Shown here: positions 1 through 8,819 of the stretch, in pieces | Numbering within the stretch: position 1 is the stretch's first letter | Layout of the letters: each line of letters opens with the position of its first letter | Source of the DNA: Enorma phocaeensis | GTDB taxonomy: Bacteria > Actinomycetota > Coriobacteriia > Coriobacteriales > Coriobacteriaceae | Assembly: GCF_016901575.1 (NCBI RefSeq) | Contig: NZ_JACJKQ010000013.1 | Coordinates: 1-59,465, forward strand | Reading direction: 5' to 3' | Length of the DNA stretch: 59,465 bases | Notes under the pieces: generated by a model | What the model saw: the letters and a program-made list of their open reading frames with translations, nothing else | Database searches by the model: none | What the model was told of the DNA's origin: nothing | Translations under genes and position numbers: made by a program

Positions 1-175
1 CTCCAATATGCTTCTTGTCTCGACAACTCGAATCATACCGGGGCGGGCCGTGCCCTCCTTTCTTGCCTGGACGCTATTCCGCTGTCAAAGTGCGCAAGAA
101 ATTGTACGTTACCCCTCTTTTTCCTGGTGGCAGTGCAGCAGGTCCTCGATAGACGCCGGCGTACTGTGAGATGCC

Positions 176-331
176 CGCGAGCATTGGCGGCGCATCCGCA
201 AGAACAACGCCATCGAGCGGCTCAACAGGGAAATCAGGCGGCATACCCGCGTCGTCGGGACTTTCCCCGATGGAAGGTCGTCGCTGATGCTAGTGGCCGC
301 CCGCTTGAAATACATCGCGGACAGTGAATGA
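176..331 (+). pseudogene. IS256-family (mutator) transposase, C-terminal remnant
   Basis: Reading codons from 176 gives about 50 residues typical of the C-terminus of IS256-type transposases: EHWRRIRKNNAIERLNREI, then a TRVVGTFPDG block and LMLVAARLKYIADSE, ending at TGA 329-331. An in-frame stop lies just upstream at 167-169, and the preceding bases resemble the family only in another frame, so the copy is both truncated and frameshifted. No start, catalytic core or terminal inverted repeat is visible. It is a dead scar of an insertion sequence at the contig edge, next to the end of the polysaccharide locus. The first 175 bases show nothing else recognisable. Confidence 0.8.
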
Positions 332-380
332 GTACCGCGTCATCTTTGACACATACCGAAGAGCAAGCCACTATTGAGTC

Positions 381-980
381 TCACGAGTCTTCGACTTCTA
401 CGTCCATTTCGTCATAGGCTTTGTTCACTTCCCACAGGTAAATCCAATACAACACCGTAAGAGCAGTGAACAGGATGAGCACAGTCCAGTCGATTAATGA
501 GAAAACATTGATAGCGAAACCCTCAATGATCGCCTTTGAGAACAGTACAACCTCAAACAGCACGATAAAAAAACACTTATATAGCAAGTCAATGGCCTTC
601 GAGAGAAGAGGCCACCCCATCGAATAATTGGTGCCTTCCCTATCAATCAAGCAGCCTTGGCCCTTTAACTCGCGCTCTATTTTATTTAAATAAAGGTAGT
701 CCCGCTCGATTGTCGTCATAAGCTGCAGATAACGGATGTACGTATAAAGAACGCCAACCCACAAAAGCGTCTGGACGACCCTTCCACTCACCGAGAGATC
801 AAAACCGTAACCTGCCAGAACGGCTGCCGCCGCGTCCTCGCACCCCTGTGGGTCAAACGTGAATGCACCAAGAGCAAATACCAGTATCAGAAGCGCTAAG
901 AAAAATCTGTTTCTTAGCGAACAAGCGGCGCGCTGGGTCTGGCATGTGTCCTTGTAGTGATCGTAAAGGCTGTCAGACAC
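381..980 (-). CDS. Four-helix membrane protein paired with a TIR-like protein (putative effector)
   Basis: A 199-residue protein with four likely membrane helices at about residues 26-43, 67-85, 134-158 and 164-183. A charged stretch (about 88-115) lies between helices 2 and 3, and the tail is acidic. The start is GTG at 980, three bases after the stop of the TIR-like gene, so the two are surely cotranscribed and probably translationally coupled. I recognise no named family. The pairing suggests a membrane effector or anchor acting with the TIR-like partner; that is inference from context. Base composition is clearly more AT-rich than the housekeeping genes of the window, consistent with transfer. 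It could instead be a structural membrane protein of the polysaccharide locus. Confidence 0.75.
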   Translation of the reverse strand: MSDSLYDHYKDTCQTQRAACSLRNRFFLALLILVFALGAFTFDPQGCEDAAAAVLAGYGFDLSVSGRVVQTLLWVGVLYTYIRYLQLMTTIERDYLYLNKIERELKGQGCLIDREGTNYSMGWPLLSKAIDLLYKCFFIVLFEVVLFSKAIIEGFAINVFSLIDWTVLILFTALTVLYWIYLWEVNKAYDEMDVEVEDS

Positions 981-983
981 CTG

Positions 984-1409
984 CTACGCCCTATCCAGAG
1001 CCGCAACGATCTCGGCTTGAGAGAACGAATAAGCCCATTTGGCGCCGACGTACCTCAGCTCTTCAGGAGCCGCATAGGTGCTCCTAATCTTCACACCAAT
1101 CAGCTTGTTCCCATTCTGGATGCTGCGTGCCACCTCAAAATTCTGCCAATTCCGGTAGCCGATTTCGCGCCAATCTGGGTGCAACGCATCAGCCTCTGCG
1201 CCGACAATGCACAGCGTGTAAGTTGCCTCCTTGATTTTCTTGGTGAGACAGGCTTTCACCACAGAAACGCTATCGGACTGAATTTCACGTGAAGAATAGT
1301 CGCTGAACACGAAGTCAAATTTTGGATTCGCGTCCCATGCCTTCATCAGATAGTAATATTCTCGATCATTTTCGTAATCAAACGATACGAAAACCTTCTT
1401 CTTAGACAT
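984..1409 (-). CDS. TIR-like (ThsB/DUF1863, MTH538-type) protein
   Basis: A 141-residue protein with the hallmarks of the ThsB/MTH538 TIR-like family: the N-terminal strand KVFVSFDYENDREYYYLM, then TKKIKEATYTLCIVG, a GYRNWQNFE block and GNKLIGVKI. The flavodoxin-like TIR fold fills the whole length. The start is ATG 1409 with a strong ribosome site (GAGGGGAGT); a longer reading to 1631 runs back through capG and is a shadow. Family members such as ThsB of Thoeris make NAD-derived signals on phage infection, while others are only structurally TIR-like. The gene lies 34 bases after capG on the same strand, so it may ride the polysaccharide operon. Family membership is firm; a defence role is inferred. 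Confidence 0.85.
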   Translation of the reverse strand: MSKKKVFVSFDYENDREYYYLMKAWDANPKFDFVFSDYSSREIQSDSVSVVKACLTKKIKEATYTLCIVGAEADALHPDWREIGYRNWQNFEVARSIQNGNKLIGVKIRSTYAAPEELRYVGAKWAYSFSQAEIVAALDRA

Positions 1410-1443
1410 AGCTAGACTCCCCTCTTCAGCCTGTTGGGGCCAA

Positions 1444-2634
1444 TTACCCTTGCTTGCGCCACACCATCTTGTCCACCACGCCAGTGTAACTCTGAATGAT
1501 CTTGACCACCTTGGTGGACACAGTCTCGTCGGCGTAATCGGGCACGGGCGCCTCTGGGTAGCTACCCTCGGCGTCCAGGGCCACGGCCGTATGGACGGCC
1601 TGCAGGAGGCCCCGCTCGCTGATGCCGGCAAGCGTGAAGCACGCTTTGTCGAGCGCCTCGGGGCGCTCGGTGCTCGTGCGGATGCACACCGCCGGAAAGG
1701 GCTTGCCGATGCTCGCGAAGAAGCTCGACTCCTCGGGCAGGGTGCCGGAGTCCGACACCACCGCGAAGGCGTTCATCTGCAGGCAGTTGTAGTCATGGAA
1801 GCCCATAGGCTCGTGCATGCGAACCCTCTGATCCAGCTTGAAGCCCGTGGCCTCCAGGCGCTTGCGAGAGCGCGGGTGGCAGCTGTACAGGATGGGCATA
1901 TCGTACTTCTCGGCGAGCGCGTTGATGGCAGTGAACAGGCTCGTGAAGTTCGCCTCAGTGTCGATGTTCTCCTCGCGATGGGCGCTGAGCAGCATGTAGC
2001 GCTTGGGCTCAAGCCCCAGCTCGCCAAGGACGTTAGACGCCTCGACCTTCTCGAGATTGGCGCGCAGCACCTCCGCCATGGGGCTGCCCGTCACGTAGGT
2101 GCGCTCGGGGGCGCAGCCGGTGTCCTTCAGGTAGCGGCGCGCGTGCTCGGAGTAGGCCAGGTTCACGTCGGAGATCACGTCCACGATGCGGCGGTTGGTC
2201 TCCTCCGGCAGGCACTCGTCCTTGCAGCGGTTGCCCGCCTCCATGTGGAAAATGGGGATGTGCAGGCGCTTGGCGGGGATGGCGGAGAGGCACGAGTTCG
2301 TGTCACCCAGCACGAGCAGGGCGTCCGGCTTGACCTGCACCATGAGCTTGTAGGAGGCGTCGATGATGTTGCCGATGGTCGAACCCAGGTCCTCCCCCAC
2401 CGCGTCCATGTAGACGTCCGGGTCGTCGAGCGACAGGTCGCGGAAGAAGATACCGTTCAGCGTATAGTCGTAGTTCTGCCCCGTGTGCGCGAGCAGGCAG
2501 TCGAAGTGACGCCGGCACTTCTTGATGACTTCCGAGAGGCGGATGATCTCCGGCCGCGTTCCCACGATGACGAGGAGCTTCAGGCGGCCGTCGTTCTTGA
2601 AGGAGACGTCCGAGTAGTCGGTGCGGAGAGGCAT
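1444..2634 (-). CDS. capG: UDP-N-acetylglucosamine 2-epimerase type enzyme, CapG/FnlC (UDP-FucNAc synthesis)
   Basis: A 396-residue non-hydrolysing 2-epimerase of the WecB/CapG fold. Visible signatures are LLVIVGTRPEIIRLSEVIKK, HTGQNYDYTLNGIFF, LVLGDTNSCLSAIPAKR, FHMEAGNRCKDECLPEETNR, LLSAHREENID and SDSGTLPEESSF. Because the window also encodes CapE and CapF, the likely job is the last step to UDP-N-acetyl-L-fucosamine, by C2 epimerisation in the cytoplasm. The start ATG 2634 has an AAAGGGTG ribosome site. Its composition is host-like (GC-rich), unlike the AT-rich genes that separate it by 10 kb from capE and capF. A plain UDP-GlcNAc to UDP-ManNAc epimerase is the alternative. Confidence 0.88.
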   Translation of the reverse strand: MPLRTDYSDVSFKNDGRLKLLVIVGTRPEIIRLSEVIKKCRRHFDCLLAHTGQNYDYTLNGIFFRDLSLDDPDVYMDAVGEDLGSTIGNIIDASYKLMVQVKPDALLVLGDTNSCLSAIPAKRLHIPIFHMEAGNRCKDECLPEETNRRIVDVISDVNLAYSEHARRYLKDTGCAPERTYVTGSPMAEVLRANLEKVEASNVLGELGLEPKRYMLLSAHREENIDTEANFTSLFTAINALAEKYDMPILYSCHPRSRKRLEATGFKLDQRVRMHEPMGFHDYNCLQMNAFAVVSDSGTLPEESSFFASIGKPFPAVCIRTSTERPEALDKACFTLAGISERGLLQAVHTAVALDAEGSYPEAPVPDYADETVSTKVVKIIQSYTGVVDKMVWRKQG

Positions 2635-2673
2635 GGTGTCACCCTTTCATCAAAGCGGAATCTCGTACTAAGC

Positions 2674-3933
2674 CTAATCCCTGCGGAACAAATCGCGCGT
2701 ATACACCTTGTCCGCCACATCCGTGAGCTCGTCGCTCCAACGGTTGGCGATAATCAGATCGCAGCGCGCTTTGAATGACACGAGGTCATGCGTAACCTCG
2801 GAACCGAAGAACGTCGTATCGTCCAGCGTAGGCTCGTAGACCACCACGGGTACGCCTTTGGCCTTCACGCGTTTCATGATTCCCTGGACAGAAGACGCGC
2901 GGAAATTGTCCGACCCGCTCTTCATGGTCAGGCGGTACACGCCCACAGTAGGTGCTGAAACGCCCGCGTACACGAGCTCGTTCACGCGCGTAAGAACCTC
3001 ATCTGCAACGTGATCTTTGCGCGTGCGGTTGGAGTCCACGATTGCCTCGATGAGGTTCTGCGGAACATCCCTATAGTTGGCGAGCAGCTGCTTGGTGTCC
3101 TTGGGCAGGCAGTATCCACCGTAGCCGAAAGAGGGGTTGTTGTAGAAGGAGCCTATGCGCGGTTCCAGACACACGCCGCGGATGACGTCAGCGGTGTCGA
3201 GCCCGCGTACCTCGCAGTAGGTGTCGAGCTCATTGAAGTAGGAGACGCGCAATGCCAGGTAGGTGTTGGCGAAAAGCTTGACCGCCTCGGCCTCTGTGAG
3301 GCCGAGCACGAGTTCGGGAATGCCGGTCGTGCCGTCCTCGTTCATGCGATTATGCTCTGCGGAATCGGCGCCTTCAGAAAGCAGGGCGGCGAAGCGCTCG
3401 GCAGCGGCGCGAGCTTCAGCATCGTCTGCAGGCGCGCCTACCACAATGCGACTGGGATGAAGGTTGTCGTACAACGCATGTCCCTCACGCAGGAATTCCG
3501 GCGAGAAGATGATGCGGGAATCCCCGCGCTCCGCGCGCAGGCGCTCCGTGTAACCGACGGGAATAGTCGACTTGATGACGATCCATGCGTCCGCATTTAC
3601 CGAACGAACCGCATCGATGGCCGCCTCAACGGAGGAGGTGTCAAAGTAGTTACGAGCTGGATCGTAGTTGGTCGGCGTCGCGATAACCGCGTAGTCGGCA
3701 CCTGTGTATGCTGCCGCCGTATCAATCGTAGCCGTCAGATCAAGCGCGCGCTCCCCTACCTTAGCTTCATCCAGAAACCGTTCAATCTCAGCATCCCGGA
3801 TGGGCGACTCAAACCGGTTGAGCACCTCTACTTTCTCGGGAACAATATCCAAAGCGTGAACTTCGTTGTGCTGTGCAAGCAGGACAGCGAGCGAAAGACC
3901 AACATAGCCAGTACCGGCAACGGCAATCTTCAT
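2674..3933 (-). CDS. ugd: UDP-glucose 6-dehydrogenase
   Basis: A 419-residue NAD-dependent dehydrogenase oxidising UDP-glucose to UDP-glucuronate. It opens with a Rossmann motif ([20 protein letters not shown]). The catalytic cysteine lies in the segment [15 protein letters not shown], and the middle domain has [15 protein letters not shown] and [14 protein letters not shown]. Start: ATG 3933 has GGAG eight bases upstream, which is better than the in-frame TTG four codons earlier. The next gene downstream is capG (39-base gap). Its product probably feeds the UDP-glucuronate 4-epimerase encoded just upstream, giving uronic acid units of the polymer. Confidence 0.92.
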   Translation of the reverse strand: MKIAVAGTGYVGLSLAVLLAQHNEVHALDIVPEKVEVLNRFESPIRDAEIERFLDEAKVGERALDLTATIDTAAAYTGADYAVIATPTNYDPARNYFDTSSVEAAIDAVRSVNADAWIVIKSTIPVGYTERLRAERGDSRIIFSPEFLREGHALYDNLHPSRIVVGAPADDAEARAAAERFAALLSEGADSAEHNRMNEDGTTGIPELVLGLTEAEAVKLFANTYLALRVSYFNELDTYCEVRGLDTADVIRGVCLEPRIGSFYNNPSFGYGGYCLPKDTKQLLANYRDVPQNLIEAIVDSNRTRKDHVADEVLTRVNELVYAGVSAPTVGVYRLTMKSGSDNFRASSVQGIMKRVKAKGVPVVVYEPTLDDTTFFGSEVTHDLVSFKARCDLIIANRWSDELTDVADKVYTRDLFRRD

Positions 3934-3994
3934 CTCAGTCTCCAATTGTCAAAGAACGTAACAGGGCGCGAGCCCTTTAATAGTTAATTAGACC

Positions 3995-5029
3995 CTAAAG
4001 TCCGTAATACTCCCGATACCACTTGGCAAAGGCGCGAAGGCCATCCTCGAGCTTTGTTGCAGGTTGGTAGCCAAAGTCACGCTGAAGTTCCGAGCAATCG
4101 GCGTACGTCTCCACCACATCGCCCGGCTGCATAGGAACGAGCTCTTTATGCGCATCGAAGTCGTAGTCTTCCGGAAGAATGCCCTCTTCTACAAGAACAT
4201 GCTGAAGCGTATCGACGAATTCAAGCAACTGCACCGGCTCAGAATTGCCGATGTTGTAAACCTTGTATCGCGCGCCGGTTCCGCAGTCCTCAGGAGCATG
4301 CTCCATAACGCGCACAACGCCTTCAACGATGTCGTCCACGTAGGTGAAGTCACGCCGACAAGCGCCCATGTTGTAGATTTGGATTGTTCCTCCCGCACGA
4401 AGCGTATTGGCAAACTTGAAATACGCCATGTCGGGACGGCCCATAGGGCCGTAAACCGTGAAGAAACGCAAGCCCGTGCAAGGGATGTCATAGAGCTTGG
4501 AGTACGCATGGGCAATGAGCTCGTTGGCCTTTTTAGTGGCAGCGTAAAGCGACACTGGATGGTCAACTTGATCCGCCTCGGAGAAGGGCACCTTTTCGTT
4601 GCCGCCGTAGACCGAGGACGATGAAGCGAAGACGAGGTGCTTCACCGGATGATGACGGCACGCCTCGAGAATGTTGTAGAAGCCGATGAGATTGGAGTCG
4701 ATGTACGCCTTGGGGTTATCAATCGAGTAGCGCACGCCTGCCTGAGCAGCAAGATTCACGACGACGTCGAAATCATTCTCAACAAAAAGACGCTCGACAA
4801 GAGCGGCATCGGTGAGATCTCCGCGGACGAATGTGAAGCGCCCGTCCTCATCGGCCTCTCGAAGCATGCGAAGTCGGTCTTCTTTAATGCCAGGGTCGTA
4901 GTAGGCATTCACGTTGTCCAGCCCAACAACATCCCATCCCTCGCGCACGAGATGCTCTGACAAAAAGGCACCGATAAAACCAGCGGCACCTGTTACAAGT
5001 GTTTTTCCACGGTCTGTAGTATTAGCCAT
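3995..5029 (-). CDS. NAD-dependent epimerase, probable UDP-glucuronate 4-epimerase (CapI-like)
   Basis: A 344-residue extended short-chain dehydrogenase. It has the nucleotide motif VTGAAGFIGAFLSEHL, the active-site Ser block FASSSSVYGG and the Y-x3-K pair in SLYAATKKANELIAH. The segment RYSIDNPKAYIDSNLIGF is typical of UDP-glucuronate 4-epimerases rather than GalE. It would convert UDP-GlcA from the adjacent Ugd to UDP-GalA in the cytoplasm. ATG 5029 follows an AAGGG ribosome site; a start at 5053 would overlap the acyltransferase gene without a better site. The gap to the acyltransferase stop is 2 bases, so the two are coupled. The exact sugar specificity is inferred from motif and neighbour. 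Confidence 0.85.
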   Translation of the reverse strand: MANTTDRGKTLVTGAAGFIGAFLSEHLVREGWDVVGLDNVNAYYDPGIKEDRLRMLREADEDGRFTFVRGDLTDAALVERLFVENDFDVVVNLAAQAGVRYSIDNPKAYIDSNLIGFYNILEACRHHPVKHLVFASSSSVYGGNEKVPFSEADQVDHPVSLYAATKKANELIAHAYSKLYDIPCTGLRFFTVYGPMGRPDMAYFKFANTLRAGGTIQIYNMGACRRDFTYVDDIVEGVVRVMEHAPEDCGTGARYKVYNIGNSEPVQLLEFVDTLQHVLVEEGILPEDYDFDAHKELVPMQPGDVVETYADCSELQRDFGYQPATKLEDGLRAFAKWYREYYGL

Positions 5030-5031
5030 TC

Positions 5032-6096
5032 TCAACCCTTCCCAACAATCCACTTCGTGCGTTTGCTAAGAGAAAGAATTTCAGATAATCCTATTGAGAT
5101 CGTCATAGAGATAAAGAAACACGCCGTTGCGACAACCATCGGAGGCGCACTTGGAATATTTAGTTTTGAAAGCACGAAAAAGATAATTTGCTGATGAAAT
5201 AGATACACGCCGAGTGAGTTGCTCTCCAGAATCCTCGCTACTCTATTCAGCATTCGCCAATTTCTAAAGCCGTTCTTGATGAAAAGGCCCAATGCGCCTA
5301 AAACAGAAAGTGCCACAGCACATCCCGCCAGCCGAAGCGGCAAAAGGATAATGTTTGAAATGATAGACGGAGCAAAGCCCTCGGCACATTCGACATTCGA
5401 CCAGACAAAAAATAAAACCAAATCGACGATAATCCAAAAAAGCGGCCCTATTGACCAGAAACGCCTTGTTTCTCCAGCCCTGAAAGCATAACCGGCACAA
5501 AAGACAGGTAAATACTGAAAGGCAGACGCCAATTGAAGGATATTACCGACAAGCGCAGAGACGATGGGTGCGACGAACGATATCCCCACCGCATAAAGCA
5601 ATAGCTTCAGTGGTCTTTCCACTAAGTCTGGAAGGAGAACGCGAACCAGCTCTAAAACCACAAAACACCAATAGAGCATAGGAAGAAACCAAAGTTGAGA
5701 AGGACTAGCGGCGAAAGCGAATTTCCAGATTAGGTCGTCTGAGCCGAAGAATAGGGCATATATCGGAGCAGCCCATAGAACAGATATGGCAGCATAGGGC
5801 AAAAGCAAACGCTTCGCCTTTTTTGTCAAAACAGAAACAATTGTTCCGTAGTGTCCAGTTTCCCTGCGAAGGTAGGAATACAAATAGCCCGACGCAAACA
5901 CGAACGCCGCCACATGAAAAGTATTGAGCCAGATAGCGAGAATTCCAAGCTGGACGCATTGAACCGCAGGTTTATCGAACCATCCTTCTCCCGCCCACAT
6001 AACACACGAGTGATATAGAACGACAAGTAGCATCATCGTTATCTTAAGCGGCGACATCATCGACAGCTCGAAGCTTTTATCTACCTTCACTGACAT
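5032..6096 (-). CDS. Acyltransferase-3 family membrane O-acyltransferase
   Basis: A 354-residue, about ten-helix membrane protein of the acyltransferase 3 family (OafA/NodX/WecH type). Helix 1 carries LLVVLYHSCVMWAGEG, whose His is the conserved catalytic His of the family; a second hallmark is the FHVAAFVFASGYLY segment. Such enzymes acetylate sugars on lipid-linked or exported polysaccharide. It overlaps the 3' end of the flippase gene by 20 bases, so translation is probably coupled. The gene is AT-rich relative to the flanks, like the rest of the central cassette. The acyl donor and acceptor cannot be read from the sequence. Confidence 0.85.
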   Translation of the reverse strand: MSVKVDKSFELSMMSPLKITMMLLVVLYHSCVMWAGEGWFDKPAVQCVQLGILAIWLNTFHVAAFVFASGYLYSYLRRETGHYGTIVSVLTKKAKRLLLPYAAISVLWAAPIYALFFGSDDLIWKFAFAASPSQLWFLPMLYWCFVVLELVRVLLPDLVERPLKLLLYAVGISFVAPIVSALVGNILQLASAFQYLPVFCAGYAFRAGETRRFWSIGPLFWIIVDLVLFFVWSNVECAEGFAPSIISNIILLPLRLAGCAVALSVLGALGLFIKNGFRNWRMLNRVARILESNSLGVYLFHQQIIFFVLSKLNIPSAPPMVVATACFFISMTISIGLSEILSLSKRTKWIVGKG

Positions 6097-7630
6097 CGCC
6101 CCAATCCTCGCTAAACTCCTTCTTTACCAGCCCAGAGAGCCTTGATGGAAGAAGGCGATAAACAAAGGAACTAAACCCAAATTTGACCAGCAGCCAAACC
6201 AGCGTCTCTCTAAGATCACGAATATAAAGCAGCTCGGCTATGTATAAAAAAACCGAAAATAGCGCTAATGCTATCTGTATTGCTGCGCCTACGTTAAAGA
6301 ATTTGATGACAATAGATACTGGAATGGCTATAAACAACGTCGCAGCATAAACCCATCTAAGCTTGTAAATCATTATTGCCGGCGATAGGCCCACGACGCA
6401 ATGACAGATGACAAAATGGATGACGACGAATCCAACTACACGAGCAAGCGGTACAACTACGGAAAAAACCTCGAAACCCATACTCGCTCCAAAATAAAGC
6501 GAGGGAACCATAATTGCTAAAAAACCAAGCTGTGCTGCTAATGATAATCTCGGTTTACCGAGCGCACGATAAGCATCAGATGCCGTATGACAAAAGACTA
6601 TAACTAATGCACTTGCAAGCGAATACAAGCCAAAATACGTCGACGCTTCCAGCCATTGGGATCCAAGTATTATTTCAACAAGGAGATCAGAAAACACAAA
6701 GAGGGCGAACGCAATAGGAACAACGCATAATGAAATGACCTTTTGCATGGAATAAAAAACTGAGTTAAATAGCACTCGGTTTCCCTGCAAACGAGATAGG
6801 CTAGCAAAAATAACCGGATTAACTGCAGAAGTAATAATCCCTATTGCAGAATTCACGAGAGAAGTTGATGTGTTGTACAGACCGAGATAGTAACCCGTCA
6901 TGACACGTCCGAGAACAAACGTGCCCGCCCAGCTAGTAAGCCAAATTGAAAAGCTTTCCAGAAGCGTCCAGCCGCTAAATGAAAACATCGCCCTAAGTTC
7001 TATCAGGCTGTAGCGAAAGGAGGGCCTCCAATCTGATTTAGCCGTAAGCCAAACAGCAAGGAAAAGATTTGACACAAGTGTTCCAACAATCATAGACCAA
7101 TACCCGCCGCCGACTAACGCTAAGGGTACAGCCACTATAAATATGAGGAATGCCGAACCAACTCGAGAGTAGAATAACGTCTTAAAATCCAATGCCCGCT
7201 GATAAATTGCAGTCTGTACGCTAACAGCGGCAGTAAGGGGAAGCGAGCCACAGGCAATCGCAATGGCTAACCCGATAGTCGAATCACCAACAAGTACCGC
7301 TATCCAATCCTTTAAAAGAACCACTCCGAGCAATAGAAACACAGAGATTGCAAAGTTTGTCCAAAATGCAACATCGGCGGATAGGCGCAAATCCTTTTCT
7401 GATCTAAACTCGTGTTGAATAAGGTACTTCTGAAAACCAGCATCTGAAAAAAGATCGGCGAACGATGTGACCATCGTGACTAGCGACATAACACCTATTA
7501 CACTCGGCGCAAGAATTCTTGCCAGCACAATAGTCGTTAAAGGGCTAATCAGCTTTGAAGCGACCTGAGTGATTAGCGACCACTTTGTCGCACCAACAGT
7601 TCTCGCACCGAGGTCGACATCATTGGACAC
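6077..7630 (-). CDS. wzx: Lipopolysaccharide-type flippase (Wzx/WzxC-like, MOP superfamily)
   Basis: A 517-residue polytopic membrane protein (12-14 helices) of the polysaccharide transporter/MOP class. The N-terminal segment GATKWSLITQVASKLISPL and the following LARILAPSVIGVMSLV are characteristic of WzxC-like exporters. It should flip the lipid-linked repeat unit across the cytoplasmic membrane. I prefer GTG 7630 because GAGGGGAAG lies about ten bases upstream; the ATG at 7648 and TTG at 7651 have no ribosome site. It overlaps the CapA-like gene by 11 bases and the acyltransferase by 20. It is the only flippase candidate in the locus, which supports a Wzx/Wzy-dependent pathway. Confidence 0.88.
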   Translation of the reverse strand: MSNDVDLGARTVGATKWSLITQVASKLISPLTTIVLARILAPSVIGVMSLVTMVTSFADLFSDAGFQKYLIQHEFRSEKDLRLSADVAFWTNFAISVFLLLGVVLLKDWIAVLVGDSTIGLAIAIACGSLPLTAAVSVQTAIYQRALDFKTLFYSRVGSAFLIFIVAVPLALVGGGYWSMIVGTLVSNLFLAVWLTAKSDWRPSFRYSLIELRAMFSFSGWTLLESFSIWLTSWAGTFVLGRVMTGYYLGLYNTSTSLVNSAIGIITSAVNPVIFASLSRLQGNRVLFNSVFYSMQKVISLCVVPIAFALFVFSDLLVEIILGSQWLEASTYFGLYSLASALVIVFCHTASDAYRALGKPRLSLAAQLGFLAIMVPSLYFGASMGFEVFSVVVPLARVVGFVVIHFVICHCVVGLSPAIMIYKLRWVYAATLFIAIPVSIVIKFFNVGAAIQIALALFSVFLYIAELLYIRDLRETLVWLLVKFGFSSFVYRLLPSRLSGLVKKEFSEDWGDVSEGR

Positions 7631-8810
7631 GCGAGTTCTTCCCCTCATCAATCATTGCGCGGATACCCGTCAAAAAGAGCTCGCTATGAGCTTCGCATTC
7701 AATAAAGTTCTGAAGTGAGAGGAGCGGCCGCTTTCCGAACATCTTCTCAACGAGCCTGCCGCCACAGATTTTATTCAGGGCTCTAAACAGAAGCGTTCTC
7801 GCTCCGGGTACCACTGCAGAAAGATAATTCCTTAGGTAAGCTCGAGCGAAGCTCTTATACTCTGCCTCGACAAATCCTGGACATTTTATCTTCTCCGATC
7901 TCTCCCAAAATGCCCTCATGACCTCGTCATTTTCCTCTTTGTTTGCAAGTCTCACTGAACCGCCATCTTTAACGACTGGGTGATATATCACTTTGGTTCC
8001 ATCCTCAATAACAACTTCAATGAGAAGGCCTGTTGCCCAGAACTCGCTATCCTGACGATCGAATAAGAAGTTTCCTTGACCGTACACGATTGTCCCATCA
8101 TGCCAATTCTCCTCACAGCCTACACAATGACTGTGCTGGCACACCACGACATCAGCTCCCGAATCCACAATGGCTCTGCACCGCTCACGTAGTAAAGGAG
8201 ATGGATAGCGATAGTGTTCCTTTCCCCCATGATAAAGCACCACAACAACATCGCAGTCACTCTTGAGATTCCTGATAGAACCCAAGGAGGATAAAGGGTT
8301 GAAAGGATTTGCTCCTGGAGAATCATTGCCTGCAATAGAAAACTCATGCTCAGCGCAAGCATAGATGCCAATTCTTTTTTTTCCTATATCAATTGAAAAT
8401 GGAGCCTGCGCATCAGCGAGTCGATTGCCGGCTCCAAAATACTTAATGCCAGCGCCTTCAAGAGCGCCAAAAGTAGATTCGAGCCCTAGGGAGCCTTGAT
8501 CCATAATGTGATTGTTGGCAAGGCAGACCGCATCTACGCCGAGTCTTTGTAAGCCAAAAACAGTGTTCGTTGGTGCTGCTAACGCGGGTCCGGCTTTTTC
8601 AATAGGACTTTCTCGATTGACGAGCGGTGCCTCAAGATTGAGAATCTTATATGATGAATCTCCGAGTAACTTCAGTATCCCGTCGTCCACAAGCGCATCA
8701 ACAATGCCTTCGGAAAAGAGGCTAGCGTTTGACTTAGTGGGAACTGTATCGCCGGCAATCAAAAGAGAAGTTTGTTTGATAGCTGTGCTTGAAACCATGT
8801 CTTCAACCAT
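7620..8810 (-). CDS. CapA-family protein (PGA_cap metallophosphoesterase-like)
   Basis: A 396-residue protein of the CapA family, which has a calcineurin-like fold. Motifs in order are LLIAGDTVP, LNLEAPLVNRES, CLANNHIMDQGSLGL, VVLYHGGKEHYRYPSPL, VVCQHSHCVGCEE and VYGQGNFLFD. Metal-binding Asp, Asn and His residues are retained. CapA proper works in poly-gamma-glutamate capsule synthesis, but many homologues sit in polysaccharide loci where they may add amino-acid substituents. The start ATG 8810 follows GGGAG. No signal peptide or transmembrane helix is obvious at the N-terminus, unlike classical membrane-anchored CapA, so a cytoplasmic role is possible. It is followed within the operon by wzx and preceded by an ATP-grasp gene. 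Confidence 0.85.
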   Translation of the reverse strand: MVEDMVSSTAIKQTSLLIAGDTVPTKSNASLFSEGIVDALVDDGILKLLGDSSYKILNLEAPLVNRESPIEKAGPALAAPTNTVFGLQRLGVDAVCLANNHIMDQGSLGLESTFGALEGAGIKYFGAGNRLADAQAPFSIDIGKKRIGIYACAEHEFSIAGNDSPGANPFNPLSSLGSIRNLKSDCDVVVVLYHGGKEHYRYPSPLLRERCRAIVDSGADVVVCQHSHCVGCEENWHDGTIVYGQGNFLFDRQDSEFWATGLLIEVVIEDGTKVIYHPVVKDGGSVRLANKEENDEVMRAFWERSEKIKCPGFVEAEYKSFARAYLRNYLSAVVPGARTLLFRALNKICGGRLVEKMFGKRPLLSLQNFIECEAHSELFLTGIRAMIDEGKNSRVQ

Positions 8811-8819
8811 CCAAACTCC

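Noticed and set aside
109-327. Two overlapping small frames at the contig start
   Set aside because: Both are out-of-frame readings of the transposase remnant; the recognisable frame begins at 176.
381-1409. Classic Thoeris system
   Set aside because: Only a ThsB-like protein is present; there is no ThsA (Sir2/SLOG) gene.
1410-1631. Long N-terminal extension of the TIR-like protein
   Set aside because: It runs through capG in another frame; the ATG at 1409 has a strong ribosome site.
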